Shown: one piece after another, positions 56,481 to 64,000 of the stretch
Numbering within the stretch: position 1 is the stretch's first letter
How the letters are laid out: each line of letters starts with the position of its first letter
NCBI RefSeq assembly: GCF_001644605.1
Contig: NZ_CP011388.1
Coordinates: 3,562,501-3,626,500, forward strand
Origin: Paenibacillus swuensis
GTDB taxonomy: Bacteria; Bacillota; Bacilli; Paenibacillales; DY6
DNA length: 64,000 bases
Reading direction: 5' to 3'
Notes under the pieces: model-generated
Database searches by the model: none
What the model was told of the DNA's origin: nothing
The model's input: only the letters and a program-made list of their open reading frames with translations
Program-made: the position numbers and the translations under genes

Positions 56481-56961
56481 GAGAATGATGCCATGGCTGG
56501 CTATGGTACTCGTCATTATTACTTTAATAATGGTAGCAGCATTCGCACTGTGGAATTACATGAGCAAATCAACAGAATCCGACAATCCTAATCAGCAAGC
56601 CAAAGACAGTGTGAGCGCGGTTCAGGCCAAGAAATTGTCTGCTGAAGAGATTCTTGAAGTCAGTTCGGTTCTCGATAATATTACGACCAACCTGGCGGAC
56701 AAAGATTATGTTGTGAAGATGAGCTTCGCGTTTCAGCTTGATCACAAGAAGACGAAGGAAGAGTTCGATCAAATCGCTAACTTGAAAATCAAGCCGATTA
56801 TTGTGCGTACCCTTGCCGATATGACCCCGGACCAAGTGACCGGAGGTAAAGGGTTTGACGTGTTAAGCGCCAAATTGCTGAATCTGATCAACACAACTTT
56901 GCCCGAAGGTAAACTGATTCAGGTGGAAATTACGGATTTTGTAATTACTCCTCTCAACTAA
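56473..56961 (+). CDS. fliL: Flagellar basal body-associated protein FliL
   Basis: A 162-residue single-span membrane protein (helix about 7-30, MPWLAMVLVIITLIMVAAFALW) with an extracytoplasmic domain that supports the stators. It overlaps swrD and is followed by fliM. Confidence 0.93.
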   Translation: MFKRMMPWLAMVLVIITLIMVAAFALWNYMSKSTESDNPNQQAKDSVSAVQAKKLSAEEILEVSSVLDNITTNLADKDYVVKMSFAFQLDHKKTKEEFDQIANLKIKPIIVRTLADMTPDQVTGGKGFDVLSAKLLNLINTTLPEGKLIQVEITDFVITPLN

Positions 56962-57000
56962 GAATGACAAGATGATGTATTCCATAAGGGGGTGAATTGA

Positions 57001-57999
57001 TTGGTTGATGTATTGTCACAGAATGAAATTGACGCCTTGCTGGCGGCGCTCTCCTCGGGAGAAATGGATGCTGAAGAGCTTAAGAAGGAAGATACTCAAA
57101 AGAAGATCAGAGCTTATGACTTTAAGAGAGCGGTAAGGTTTTCTAAAGATCATATCCGCAGCCTAACTCGGATTCATGAGAATTTTGCGCGATATTTGAC
57201 CACTTATTTTTCAGCGCAACTCAGAACTTTTGTCCAGATTAGTGTAGTTCAGGTAGAACAGCTTCCATATGATGAATTCATTCGTTCAATTCCAAAGATG
57301 ACCATATTAAACATCTTTGAGGCTGAACCCCTTGAAGGCAGAATGGTGTTGGAAGTACATCCGAATGTTGCGTTTGCGATGCTGGATCGTATGCTTGGAG
57401 GTTCCGGAACTTCACCGTCCAAGATTAACGCTCTGACCGAGATTGAGACCATTGTAATGGAGCGTATTTTCAGTCGTGCCTTTGAAAGTCTGCAAGAAGC
57501 CTGGAAGACCGTGATTGATCTGGCACCTAGACTTGAGGCGCTGGAGACGAACCCACAATTTATGCAGATCGTTTCTCCGAATGAAACCATAGCATTGATT
57601 TCACTCAGCACGAAGATCGGTGATACCACGGGCATGATTAACTTGTGTATTCCTCATGTGGTTATTGAGCCAATCATGTCAAGGCTTTCGGTGCATCATT
57701 GGTTTGTTTCTCAGAAGAAGACCAGAGCTCCGGAAGAACAAGAGGCGCTGCAAAAAAGGGTCACCAAAGCGAAATTGCCGGTTATAGCTGAGCTTGGAAA
57801 CTCTAGTATTTCCGTACGAGAGTTCCTTGGGCTTGTTGTAGGCGATGTGATTACATTGGACAAAAAGTCCGAAGACGGATTAAGTGTGAAAGTTGGGGAG
57901 CGCATGAAGTTCATCGCAAGCCCCGGCGCGGTAAAAGGAAGAATGGCGGTCCAAATTACGGACATCGTCACTGAAGGAGCAGAAGAATATGACGAGTAA
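57001..57999 (+). CDS. fliM: Flagellar motor switch protein FliM
   Basis: A 332-residue C-ring protein. The CheY-P-binding peptide LSQNEIDALLAAL is at residues 5-17, the CheC-like middle domain at about 45-230 and the SpoA domain at the C-terminus (about 255-325). Start TTG 57001 follows AGGGGGTGA. Overlaps fliY by 11 bases. Confidence 0.96.
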   Translation: MVDVLSQNEIDALLAALSSGEMDAEELKKEDTQKKIRAYDFKRAVRFSKDHIRSLTRIHENFARYLTTYFSAQLRTFVQISVVQVEQLPYDEFIRSIPKMTILNIFEAEPLEGRMVLEVHPNVAFAMLDRMLGGSGTSPSKINALTEIETIVMERIFSRAFESLQEAWKTVIDLAPRLEALETNPQFMQIVSPNETIALISLSTKIGDTTGMINLCIPHVVIEPIMSRLSVHHWFVSQKKTRAPEEQEALQKRVTKAKLPVIAELGNSSISVREFLGLVVGDVITLDKKSEDGLSVKVGERMKFIASPGAVKGRMAVQITDIVTEGAEEYDE

Positions 58000-59239
58000 G
58001 GACTATTTATCCCAAGAGGAAATAGACGCATTGTTAAAGCAGAGTTCAGAAGACACCTCCTCGTCCAGCTCTGGTCCTACCATTGAAGAATTTCTCACCT
58101 TGATGGAGCAAGACGCGCTCGGTGAAATCGGTAATATTACCTTCGGCAGTGCGGCAACAGCTTTGTCTACTTTATTAGGAAAGAAAGTAGATATTACGAC
58201 GCCGCAAGTATCCATTATTGCCAGTGAGGAATTAGTGAAAGAGTTTCCTAAACCCCATGTGGCAGTCAGTGTTCGTTATGTAGACGGGTTCCAAGGCATT
58301 AACTCACTGGTCATTAAAACGAGGGATGCTCAAGTCATAGCGGATCTTATGCTAGGCGGAGAAGGTGCGGTTGATGACTCCATGGAGTTGAATGAGATCC
58401 ATATCAGCGCCGTGCAAGAAGCGATGAATCAAATGATGGGGTCATCTGCAACTTCGATGTCTACTATTTTTAATCGCTTCGTTAATATTTCCCCGCCGGG
58501 TATCGATATCCTGAATCTGGCGGATGGAGAAGGCGCTGGAACTTTGCCTCCTGAGGATTATTTTATTAAGATTTCTTTCCGTCTCAAAATCGGTGAATTA
58601 ATAGATTCTACGATTATGCAGTTGTTGCCTGTTCATTTTGCCAAAGAGATGGTGTCCATCCTAATGGGCGGGGGAAGCACTGAGCCTTCCAAAGAGGAGA
58701 GCAATAACATTAACGGTAAAGCAGATTACGATATGCCGGATGAAGCTATCTATAACGGCAATACAGTAAACCACGGGCAACAACAACCCGAGTATATGTC
58801 TCAAACGATGCAGGCAGCACCGCAGCAACATTCGGCACACCCATCATCCATGCAGCAGCCGGCAGCTACACAAATGCAGAATACAGGAGGGTTTGGAGGC
58901 ATGTCGAACAATCGCAATGTTAACGTTCAGCCTGTTCAATTCTCTAACCTGACGGGGGGATTTGGAGCAGGAACTGAGGAAACAAACCTTGGCCTATTGC
59001 TTGACATTCCGCTTAAGGTGACGGTTGAGTTGGGTCGCACACAAAAAGTCATTAAGGACATTTTGGAGCTTTCCTTAGGTTCTATTATTGAGCTGGATAA
59101 ACTTGCGGGAGAGCCGGTAGATATACTGGTGAATAACAAGTTGATTGCCAAAGGCGAGGTCGTTGTTATTGATGAGAACTTCGGTGTTCGCGTAACAGAC
59201 ATCGTCAGTCAGTGGGATCGGATACAAAAATTACAATAA
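57989..59239 (+). CDS. fliY: Flagellar motor switch phosphatase FliY
   Basis: A 416-residue switch protein that combines a CheY-P phosphatase and a FliN-like end. It has the N-terminal peptide LSQEEIDALLKQ, CheC-type phosphatase domains (MEQDALGEIGNITFGSAATAL; NEIHISAVQEAMNQMMGSSA), a Gln/Asn/Met-rich flexible linker (about 230-320) and a C-terminal SpoA domain (LLLDIPLKVTVELGRTQKVI). FliY instead of FliN is typical of Bacillales and Clostridia. Confidence 0.95.
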   Translation: MTSKDYLSQEEIDALLKQSSEDTSSSSSGPTIEEFLTLMEQDALGEIGNITFGSAATALSTLLGKKVDITTPQVSIIASEELVKEFPKPHVAVSVRYVDGFQGINSLVIKTRDAQVIADLMLGGEGAVDDSMELNEIHISAVQEAMNQMMGSSATSMSTIFNRFVNISPPGIDILNLADGEGAGTLPPEDYFIKISFRLKIGELIDSTIMQLLPVHFAKEMVSILMGGGSTEPSKEESNNINGKADYDMPDEAIYNGNTVNHGQQQPEYMSQTMQAAPQQHSAHPSSMQQPAATQMQNTGGFGGMSNNRNVNVQPVQFSNLTGGFGAGTEETNLGLLLDIPLKVTVELGRTQKVIKDILELSLGSIIELDKLAGEPVDILVNNKLIAKGEVVVIDENFGVRVTDIVSQWDRIQKLQ

Positions 59240-59265
59240 TACCAATTCTGGGAGGATTTGAACCA

Positions 59266-59628
59266 ATGGCAAACCGAATTTTGATCGTAGACGACGCAGC
59301 ATTTATGAGAATGATGATCCGGGATATTCTGACAAAGAACGGATTTGAAGTAGTGGGGGAAGCACCGGACGGAGCCGTAGCCGTAGAGAAATATAAAGAG
59401 TTGAAGCCGGATTTGATTACAATGGATATCACGATGCCGGAAATGGACGGCATAGCCGCTTTGAAAGAAATCAAGAAACAAGACCCTAACGCTAAAGTCA
59501 TCATGTGCTCCGCCATGGGGCAGCAAGCCATGGTTATTGACGCGATTCAGGCCGGGGCTAAAGACTTTATCGTAAAACCTTTCCAAGCGGACCGCGTTAT
59601 TGAAGCTATCAAGAAAACGCTTGGATAA
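59266..59628 (+). CDS. cheY: Chemotaxis response regulator CheY
   Basis: A 120-residue single receiver domain. The acidic pocket Asp9/Asp10, the phosphorylated Asp54 in MDITMPEMDG, Ser82 in CSAMG and Lys104 in VKPF are all intact. Start ATG 59266 follows GGAGG; the in-frame GTG 59212 lies inside fliY. Confidence 0.96.
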   Translation: MANRILIVDDAAFMRMMIRDILTKNGFEVVGEAPDGAVAVEKYKELKPDLITMDITMPEMDGIAALKEIKKQDPNAKVIMCSAMGQQAMVIDAIQAGAKDFIVKPFQADRVIEAIKKTLG

Positions 59629-59648
59629 GAGCGAAAGGATTGTCCTTA

Positions 59649-60230
59649 TTGAAATTATCAATGCATGTCTACTTCCTTGCGAATGACAACAATTCACTGC
59701 TGAACGAGCCGCCGTCCACACTGGGCACCACGGATGGCAGCCTGTTCGGGAATCTCTTCAGAGTTATGTTTGTACTTATCCTTATTATCGGATTGATTGT
59801 GCTTTTAATTAAATTTTTGGGCCAAAAAAATCGTGGATGGATGCTCAATCGTTCTGTAAAAACGCTGGGCGGCGTGGCCCTGGGTCAGAATAAATCCGTT
59901 CAGCTGGTCGAAATCGGCAGCGCCATCTATGTAGTCGGTGTGGGAGATGATATCAGACTTCTTGAGAAGATTGACGATCCCGAAGAGATGGAGTTGATCC
60001 TGAGCTCTTTCAACACACCGTCCACGATGAACGGCAGCGCCATTGCCCATTCGCTTTCGGACATGGTAAACAAGTGGCGCAACCGGAACAAGCCGCAGCC
60101 TGAAGAAGAATTGGAAGCAACGTTTCAAGAAGTGTTCTACAACAAGATGCAGCAAATGACTTCCCGAAAGAAAATGATGGAAGATTTGATGCAAGACCCA
60201 AAAAACAATGATCGGTCGTCGGACTCATGA
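59649..60230 (+). CDS. fliO: Flagellar biosynthetic protein FliO (FliZ in B. subtilis)
   Basis: About 193 residues. A single transmembrane helix (about 38-60, LFRVMFVLILIIGLIVLLIKF) is followed by the FliO domain (GWMLNRSVKTLGGVALGQNKSVQLVEIG) and a charged tail. It helps assemble the FliP ring. TTG 59649, nine bases after AAAGGA, is preferred to TTG 59640, which touches that site. Confidence 0.88.
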   Translation: MKLSMHVYFLANDNNSLLNEPPSTLGTTDGSLFGNLFRVMFVLILIIGLIVLLIKFLGQKNRGWMLNRSVKTLGGVALGQNKSVQLVEIGSAIYVVGVGDDIRLLEKIDDPEEMELILSSFNTPSTMNGSAIAHSLSDMVNKWRNRNKPQPEEELEATFQEVFYNKMQQMTSRKKMMEDLMQDPKNNDRSSDS

Positions 60231-60994
60231 TGAAAAAAACAATACTCTTATTCATGCTGATTCAGGTATTGACCGGATACTTTGCGGTTGAATCCTTCGC
60301 GGCGGATCCCATTCCGGAAATTGGAATAACCATTGGAGGAAGCGATGGAACCGCCGGGGAAGCCGGAGGTTCGACTTCCCTGTCTATTCTGTTGCTGATC
60401 ACAGTACTAAGTATCGCTCCTGCGATTGTCATTTTAATGACTTCCTTCACCAGAATTGTAATTGTGCTTGGTTTCGTGCGTACTTCACTTGCAACCAACC
60501 AAATGCCGCCCAATCAGGTGTTGGTAGGACTTGCTCTGTTCATGACCTTATTCGTGATGTCACCTACGCTCAGTGAGCTGAATACCGTGGCGCTTCAACC
60601 TTATCTTAAAGGGGAGATTACGCAGACGGTTGCGCTTACTAAAGCATCGGAGCCCATGAAAGAATTCATGGCTAAGCAAACGCGTGAAAAGGATTTGTTA
60701 CTGTTTCTCAAGTACTCTAAATCGGAGAAACCCGCAACCTACAAAGATATACCTATTCATGTACTTGTGCCTGCCTATGCCATCAGTGAACTGAAAACGG
60801 CTTTTCAAATGGGATTTATGATATTCATTCCGTTTCTCGTTATTGATATGGTCGTCTCCAGCACCTTAATGGCTATGGGGATGATGATGTTGCCGCCGGT
60901 TATGATTTCCCTGCCTTTTAAGATTCTGTTGTTCATTCTGGTGGACGGTTGGTATCTGGTGGTCAAATCACTGCTTCTGAGCTTCAATACTTAA
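60227..60994 (+). CDS. fliP: Flagellar export gate protein FliP
   Basis: A 255-residue export gate subunit with a signal peptide (residues 1-25), unusual among gate proteins but normal for FliP, and four membrane helices. The signatures MTSFTRIVIVLGFVRTSLATNQMPPNQVLVGLALFMT and FMIFIPFLVIDMVVSSTLMAMGMMMLPP are diagnostic. The start ATG overlaps the fliO stop. Confidence 0.96.
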   Translation: MMKKTILLFMLIQVLTGYFAVESFAADPIPEIGITIGGSDGTAGEAGGSTSLSILLLITVLSIAPAIVILMTSFTRIVIVLGFVRTSLATNQMPPNQVLVGLALFMTLFVMSPTLSELNTVALQPYLKGEITQTVALTKASEPMKEFMAKQTREKDLLLFLKYSKSEKPATYKDIPIHVLVPAYAISELKTAFQMGFMIFIPFLVIDMVVSSTLMAMGMMMLPPVMISLPFKILLFILVDGWYLVVKSLLLSFNT

Positions 60995-61013
60995 GACAAG
61001 GTGGACTGACCCC

Positions 61014-61283
61014 ATGAACTCTGAATTCATTATCGGCTTGGCCGGCCAGGCCATCTATACCGTATTGAAAGCAAGCGCGCCGATGCTAATCATAGCACTG
61101 GTAGTTGGCTTATTGGTAAGTATATTTCAGGCGACAACACAAATTCAGGAACAAACGCTGGCTTTTGTACCCAAGATCATTGCCGTATTCGCCTCCGTGC
61201 TTTTGTTCGGGCCTTGGGTGCTGACGACACTGGTTGACTTTACTTACAATCTGCTCAATAACCTTCATAAATACATCGGATAG
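61014..61283 (+). CDS. fliQ: Flagellar export gate protein FliQ
   Basis: An 89-residue protein with two membrane helices. SIFQATTQIQEQTLAFVPKI, about residues 38-57, is the family signature. It starts 20 bases after fliP. Confidence 0.95.
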   Translation: MNSEFIIGLAGQAIYTVLKASAPMLIIALVVGLLVSIFQATTQIQEQTLAFVPKIIAVFASVLLFGPWVLTTLVDFTYNLLNNLHKYIG

Positions 61284-61295
61284 GTTGTGAGATAA

Positions 61296-62087
61296 GTGGA
61301 GTTGCTAGCTCAGTATTTTCCTGTTTTTCTGTTAATTTTTTGTCGAATAACCTCTTTTTTTGTTGTTGCGCCTTTGTTCTCTATGCAAAATGTGCCTAAC
61401 CAGTTGAAAATCGGTCTTTCTTTCTATGTTTCTTTATTGATCTTAATGACCTTCAAGGATTCGGTAACTGTGGCGACGGACGGCACATTCGTGCTTTCCA
61501 TTTTGCGTGAAATATTGGCGGGGCTTCTGTTAGGCTTTATAGCCTATCTGTTCTTCACCATTGTGCAGGTAGCGGGTTCATTCATTGATTTACAAATGGG
61601 TTTTGGGATCGCAAACGTTATTGATCCGATGACAGGGGCGCAAAGTCCGATTCTCGGTAATTTCAAGTTTATGATTTCTGTGCTGGTGTTCCTCTCGGTT
61701 AACGGTCATTTGTATTTACTTGACGCGATTATGAGGAGCTATGAATGGGTGCCCTTATCCAACCCTTTATTTCAACAAATGTACGGCGGACATATTACGG
61801 ATTTTCTGGTAAGAACCTTTAGCGAAACGTTCAAAATCGCATTCCAAATGTCCGCGCCCATTGTCGTAGCGATGTTTTTGACGGATCTTGCGCTAGGTTT
61901 GCTGGCGCGTACGGTGCCGCAACTCAATATTTTTGTCGTAGGCGTACCTTTAAAGATCATTGTAGGTTTTCTAGTCATGTTGCTCTTAATTCCCGGGTTT
62001 ATCGGATTATTTGAACAAATATTCAACTCCATGATGGAAGCACTGCACGCATTAATGCAACTGATGGGCAGGCAGCAGGCACCTTAA
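61296..62087 (+). CDS. fliR: Flagellar export gate protein FliR
   Basis: A 263-residue membrane protein with about six hydrophobic spans. The conserved LLGFIAYLFFTIVQVAGSFIDLQMGFGIANVIDPMTGAQSPI lies at about 89-130. The start is GTG 61296; ribosome site support is weak (GATAAGTG), but the length fits the family. Confidence 0.93.
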   Translation: MELLAQYFPVFLLIFCRITSFFVVAPLFSMQNVPNQLKIGLSFYVSLLILMTFKDSVTVATDGTFVLSILREILAGLLLGFIAYLFFTIVQVAGSFIDLQMGFGIANVIDPMTGAQSPILGNFKFMISVLVFLSVNGHLYLLDAIMRSYEWVPLSNPLFQQMYGGHITDFLVRTFSETFKIAFQMSAPIVVAMFLTDLALGLLARTVPQLNIFVVGVPLKIIVGFLVMLLLIPGFIGLFEQIFNSMMEALHALMQLMGRQQAP

Positions 62088-62114
62088 GAATCGCATAGAA
62101 ACGGAGGGTTGCCT

Positions 62115-63203
62115 GTGCAGCCGCTGCGTCTCAAGCTGAACCTGCAGCAATTTTCAGGAGAAAAGACCGAGCAGGCAACGCCCAAGAAACGTGAAGATTC
62201 CCGCAAAAAAGGCCAAGTGGCCAAGAGCATGGAAATTCCCGGCGCTTTTATACTCTTAATTTCATTTATGTCGTTCTCCATGTTCGGGGAATTTTACAAA
62301 GAGCGCATCTATCGTTTGTTTTCAGTAACGTTCCACGATTATATGAACATGCAGGTCACGCAAGCCAATGTCGGCAAAATATTCGGTGATTTGATTACCC
62401 AGTGTCTGATTCTCATAGCGCCAATTATGGCCATTACCGTTATTGTGGCTATTCTTGGGAATTATGCGCAATTCGGATTCCTGCTTACAGGCGATCCTCT
62501 CAAGATGAAGTTCGAGAAGTTAAACCCCCTGGAAGGTGCCAAACGCATTTTCTCATTGCGCTCCTTGGTGGAGATGCTGAAATCGATAGCCAAAGTACTC
62601 ATTGTAGGGATTGTTGCTTACATGACGTTATGGGGAGAGCGCATGAACATCATCGCGCTAAGCACGGTGCCGCTGGAATCCATATTCACGTTTTCAGCAG
62701 GATTAGTGTTGTCGCTAGGTATCAAAATAGGGGCTATTCTGGTCGTGCTTGCGGTGCTGGATTATGCCTATCAGAAATATGACTTTGAAAAAAACCTTCG
62801 TATGTCCAAACAAGACATCAAGGATGAGTATAAAAAGTCCGAGGGCGATCCGCTGATTAAAGCTAAAATCCGGGAGAAACAAAAACGGATGGCGATGCAA
62901 CGTATGATGCAGGAAGTGCCAAAAGCGGATGTCATCATTACAAACCCTACACACTTCGCGATCGCCCTGAAATACGACGCCAAGACGATGGAATCTCCGC
63001 TGGTGTTGGCCAAAGGTAAAGATTATGTGGCATTGAAGATTAAAGAGATTGCAAAACAAGAAGGCATCTTAACGATGGAAAATCGTCCTTTAGCCCGGGC
63101 TTTGTATGATCAGGCTGAGATCGGTCAGGGAATTCCGGTTGCGCTATTCCAAGCGGTTGCCGAAGTGTTGGCTTATGTCTATAAAATGAAACGTAAAGTG
63201 TAA
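62115..63203 (+). CDS. flhB: Flagellar export switch protein FlhB
   Basis: A 362-residue protein with four membrane helices and a cytoplasmic domain that cleaves itself at NPTH (277-280) to change export specificity. The N-terminal [24 protein letters not shown] and the C-terminal [23 protein letters not shown] are standard. Start GTG 62115 is seven bases after ACGGAGGG; TTG 62109 is too close. The soluble paralogue of its C-terminal domain is the gene at 30236. Confidence 0.96.
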   Translation: MQPLRLKLNLQQFSGEKTEQATPKKREDSRKKGQVAKSMEIPGAFILLISFMSFSMFGEFYKERIYRLFSVTFHDYMNMQVTQANVGKIFGDLITQCLILIAPIMAITVIVAILGNYAQFGFLLTGDPLKMKFEKLNPLEGAKRIFSLRSLVEMLKSIAKVLIVGIVAYMTLWGERMNIIALSTVPLESIFTFSAGLVLSLGIKIGAILVVLAVLDYAYQKYDFEKNLRMSKQDIKDEYKKSEGDPLIKAKIREKQKRMAMQRMMQEVPKADVIITNPTHFAIALKYDAKTMESPLVLAKGKDYVALKIKEIAKQEGILTMENRPLARALYDQAEIGQGIPVALFQAVAEVLAYVYKMKRKV

Positions 63204-63234
63204 GACCTACATCTTAGTTAAAGGAGGACCCAGA

Positions 63235-64000
63235 TTGAAACTCAAAGATTTATCCATCCTGATCGGCATAATCGGTATTGTATTGATGATGGTGCTGCCG
63301 TTGCCGGTGTGGCTGCTGGATGTCCTCTTGATCATTAATATTTCTACGGCATTAACGATTTTATTAGTGTCGATGAGTACAAAAGATGCTTTGCAATTTT
63401 CCATATTTCCCGCTTTATTGTTAATTACTACATTGTTCCGCTTAGCGCTGAACGTTTCTACTACGCGTAACATTCTTGCTAATGGGTATGCGGGGCATGT
63501 CGTTGAAACATTCGGTAATTTCGTGGCCGGCGGTCAAATTGCCGTGGGCTTCGTCATCTTTCTAATTCTCGTTGTTGTGCAATTTATCGTTATTACCAAA
63601 GGTTCGGAGCGTGTGGCCGAAGTAGCGGCGCGCTTTACGTTGGACGCGATGCCGGGTAAACAAATGAGTATAGATGCGGATCTGAACGCAGGCCTCATCA
63701 ACGAACATCAAGCGAGGGAACGCCGTTCCAAAATTGAGAGGGAAGCGGACTTTTACGGTGCGATGGACGGTGCGAGTAAATTTGTTAAGGGGGATGCCAT
63801 TGCCGGTATCGTCATCCTGATCATCAATTTGTTCGGCGGGTTTATCATCGGCATGGCGATTCATGGCATGTCTTTCGGGGATTCCTTACATACGTATTCC
63901 ATATTAACCATCGGGGATGGACTTGTTAGTCAAATACCTGCGCTGTTAATTTCTACAGCGGCAGGGCTAATCGTTACACGTTCCGCGTCCGAAGGGAATT
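63235..64000 (+). CDS. flhA: Flagellar export gate protein FlhA, N-terminal part (cut by window edge)
   Basis: About 255 of roughly 680 residues are visible. The N-terminal membrane domain includes [20 protein letters not shown] (about 63-82), the conserved FHIPEP-region equivalent [23 protein letters not shown] (about 135-157) and [22 protein letters not shown] (about 169-190). Start TTG 63235 follows AAGGAGGACC. It is open at the right edge. Confidence 0.95.
   Translation, partial: MKLKDLSILIGIIGIVLMMVLPLPVWLLDVLLIINISTALTILLVSMSTKDALQFSIFPALLLITTLFRLALNVSTTRNILANGYAGHVVETFGNFVAGGQIAVGFVIFLILVVVQFIVITKGSERVAEVAARFTLDAMPGKQMSIDADLNAGLINEHQARERRSKIEREADFYGAMDGASKFVKGDAIAGIVILIINLFGGFIIGMAIHGMSFGDSLHTYSILTIGDGLVSQIPALLISTAAGLIVTRSASEGN

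Noticed and set aside
56815..56822. A second GCCGATAT (sigma-D -10-like) in fliL
   Set aside because: It is inside coding sequence, with no TAAA-like -35 at the right distance and no gene start close downstream that needs it.

Overview
The window is a chromosomal core region of a spore-forming, motile, low-to-mid GC Firmicute, most likely a member of the Paenibacillaceae (Paenibacillus or a close relative). This rests on the gene order, which follows the Bacillus subtilis rsmD-coaD-ylbJ-ylbL-ylbM-ylbN-rpmF, fatty-acid/rnc/smc/ftsY/ffh, rpsP-rimM-trmD-rplS-rbgA-rnhB, sucCD-dprA-topA-trmFO-xerC-hslVU-codY and fla/che blocks. It also rests on lineage markers: FapR, CodY, FliY, SwrD, YlbJ and a bacillithiol-transferase-like protein. 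Balanced GC and an SLH-domain surface protein fit Paenibacillaceae better than Bacillus. I see no rRNA, tRNA, CRISPR array, IS element or prophage.

Layout. 1-3.5 kb: accessory genes, namely a cut LysR regulator, a YfiT/BstA-type transferase, a GNAT enzyme, a PIG-L deacetylase, a small membrane protein and an azoreductase. 3.5-9.6 kb: rsmD, coaD, ylbJ, ylbL, tmcAL, the DUF177 gene and rpmF. 9.7-16 kb: fatty-acid synthesis (fapR-plsX-fabH-fabD-fabG-acpP-fabF), with a clear FapR operator ahead of fapR. 15.9-28.2 kb: rnc, smc, ftsY, the SRP genes, ribosomal protein and RNA-maturation genes, signal peptidase, rbgA and rnhB. 28.2-31 kb: a coupled pair, ylqG-ylqH, that resembles the FliK C-terminal domain and the FlhB C-terminal domain, followed by yraN. 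31-34.4 kb: comM and a secreted zinc metalloprotease with S-layer domains, both on the minus strand, then a small zinc-ribbon protein. 34.6-45.3 kb: sucCD, dprA, topA, trmFO, xerC, hslVU, codY. 45.5 kb to the end: the fla/che operon from flgB into flhA, which is cut by the window edge.

How it works together. Malonyl-CoA-sensing FapR sits at the head of the lipid operon it should control. CodY, the GTP/branched-chain amino acid sensor, lies directly before the flagellar operon that CodY regulates in B. subtilis. The fla/che genes are tightly packed and give basal body, export gate, switch, hook scaffold and CheY in the classical order.

Most of the window is conventional. The points I think deserve a second look are: (1) a good match to a sigma-D (motility) promoter in front of the stand-alone ylqG-ylqH pair, which suggests a second, separately timed hook-length/export-switch module; (2) the SLH-anchored ATLF/Pro-Pro-endopeptidase-like metalloprotease; (3) fapR, whose only well-spaced initiation codon appears to be ATC; (4) a CodY-box-like site between codY and flgB.
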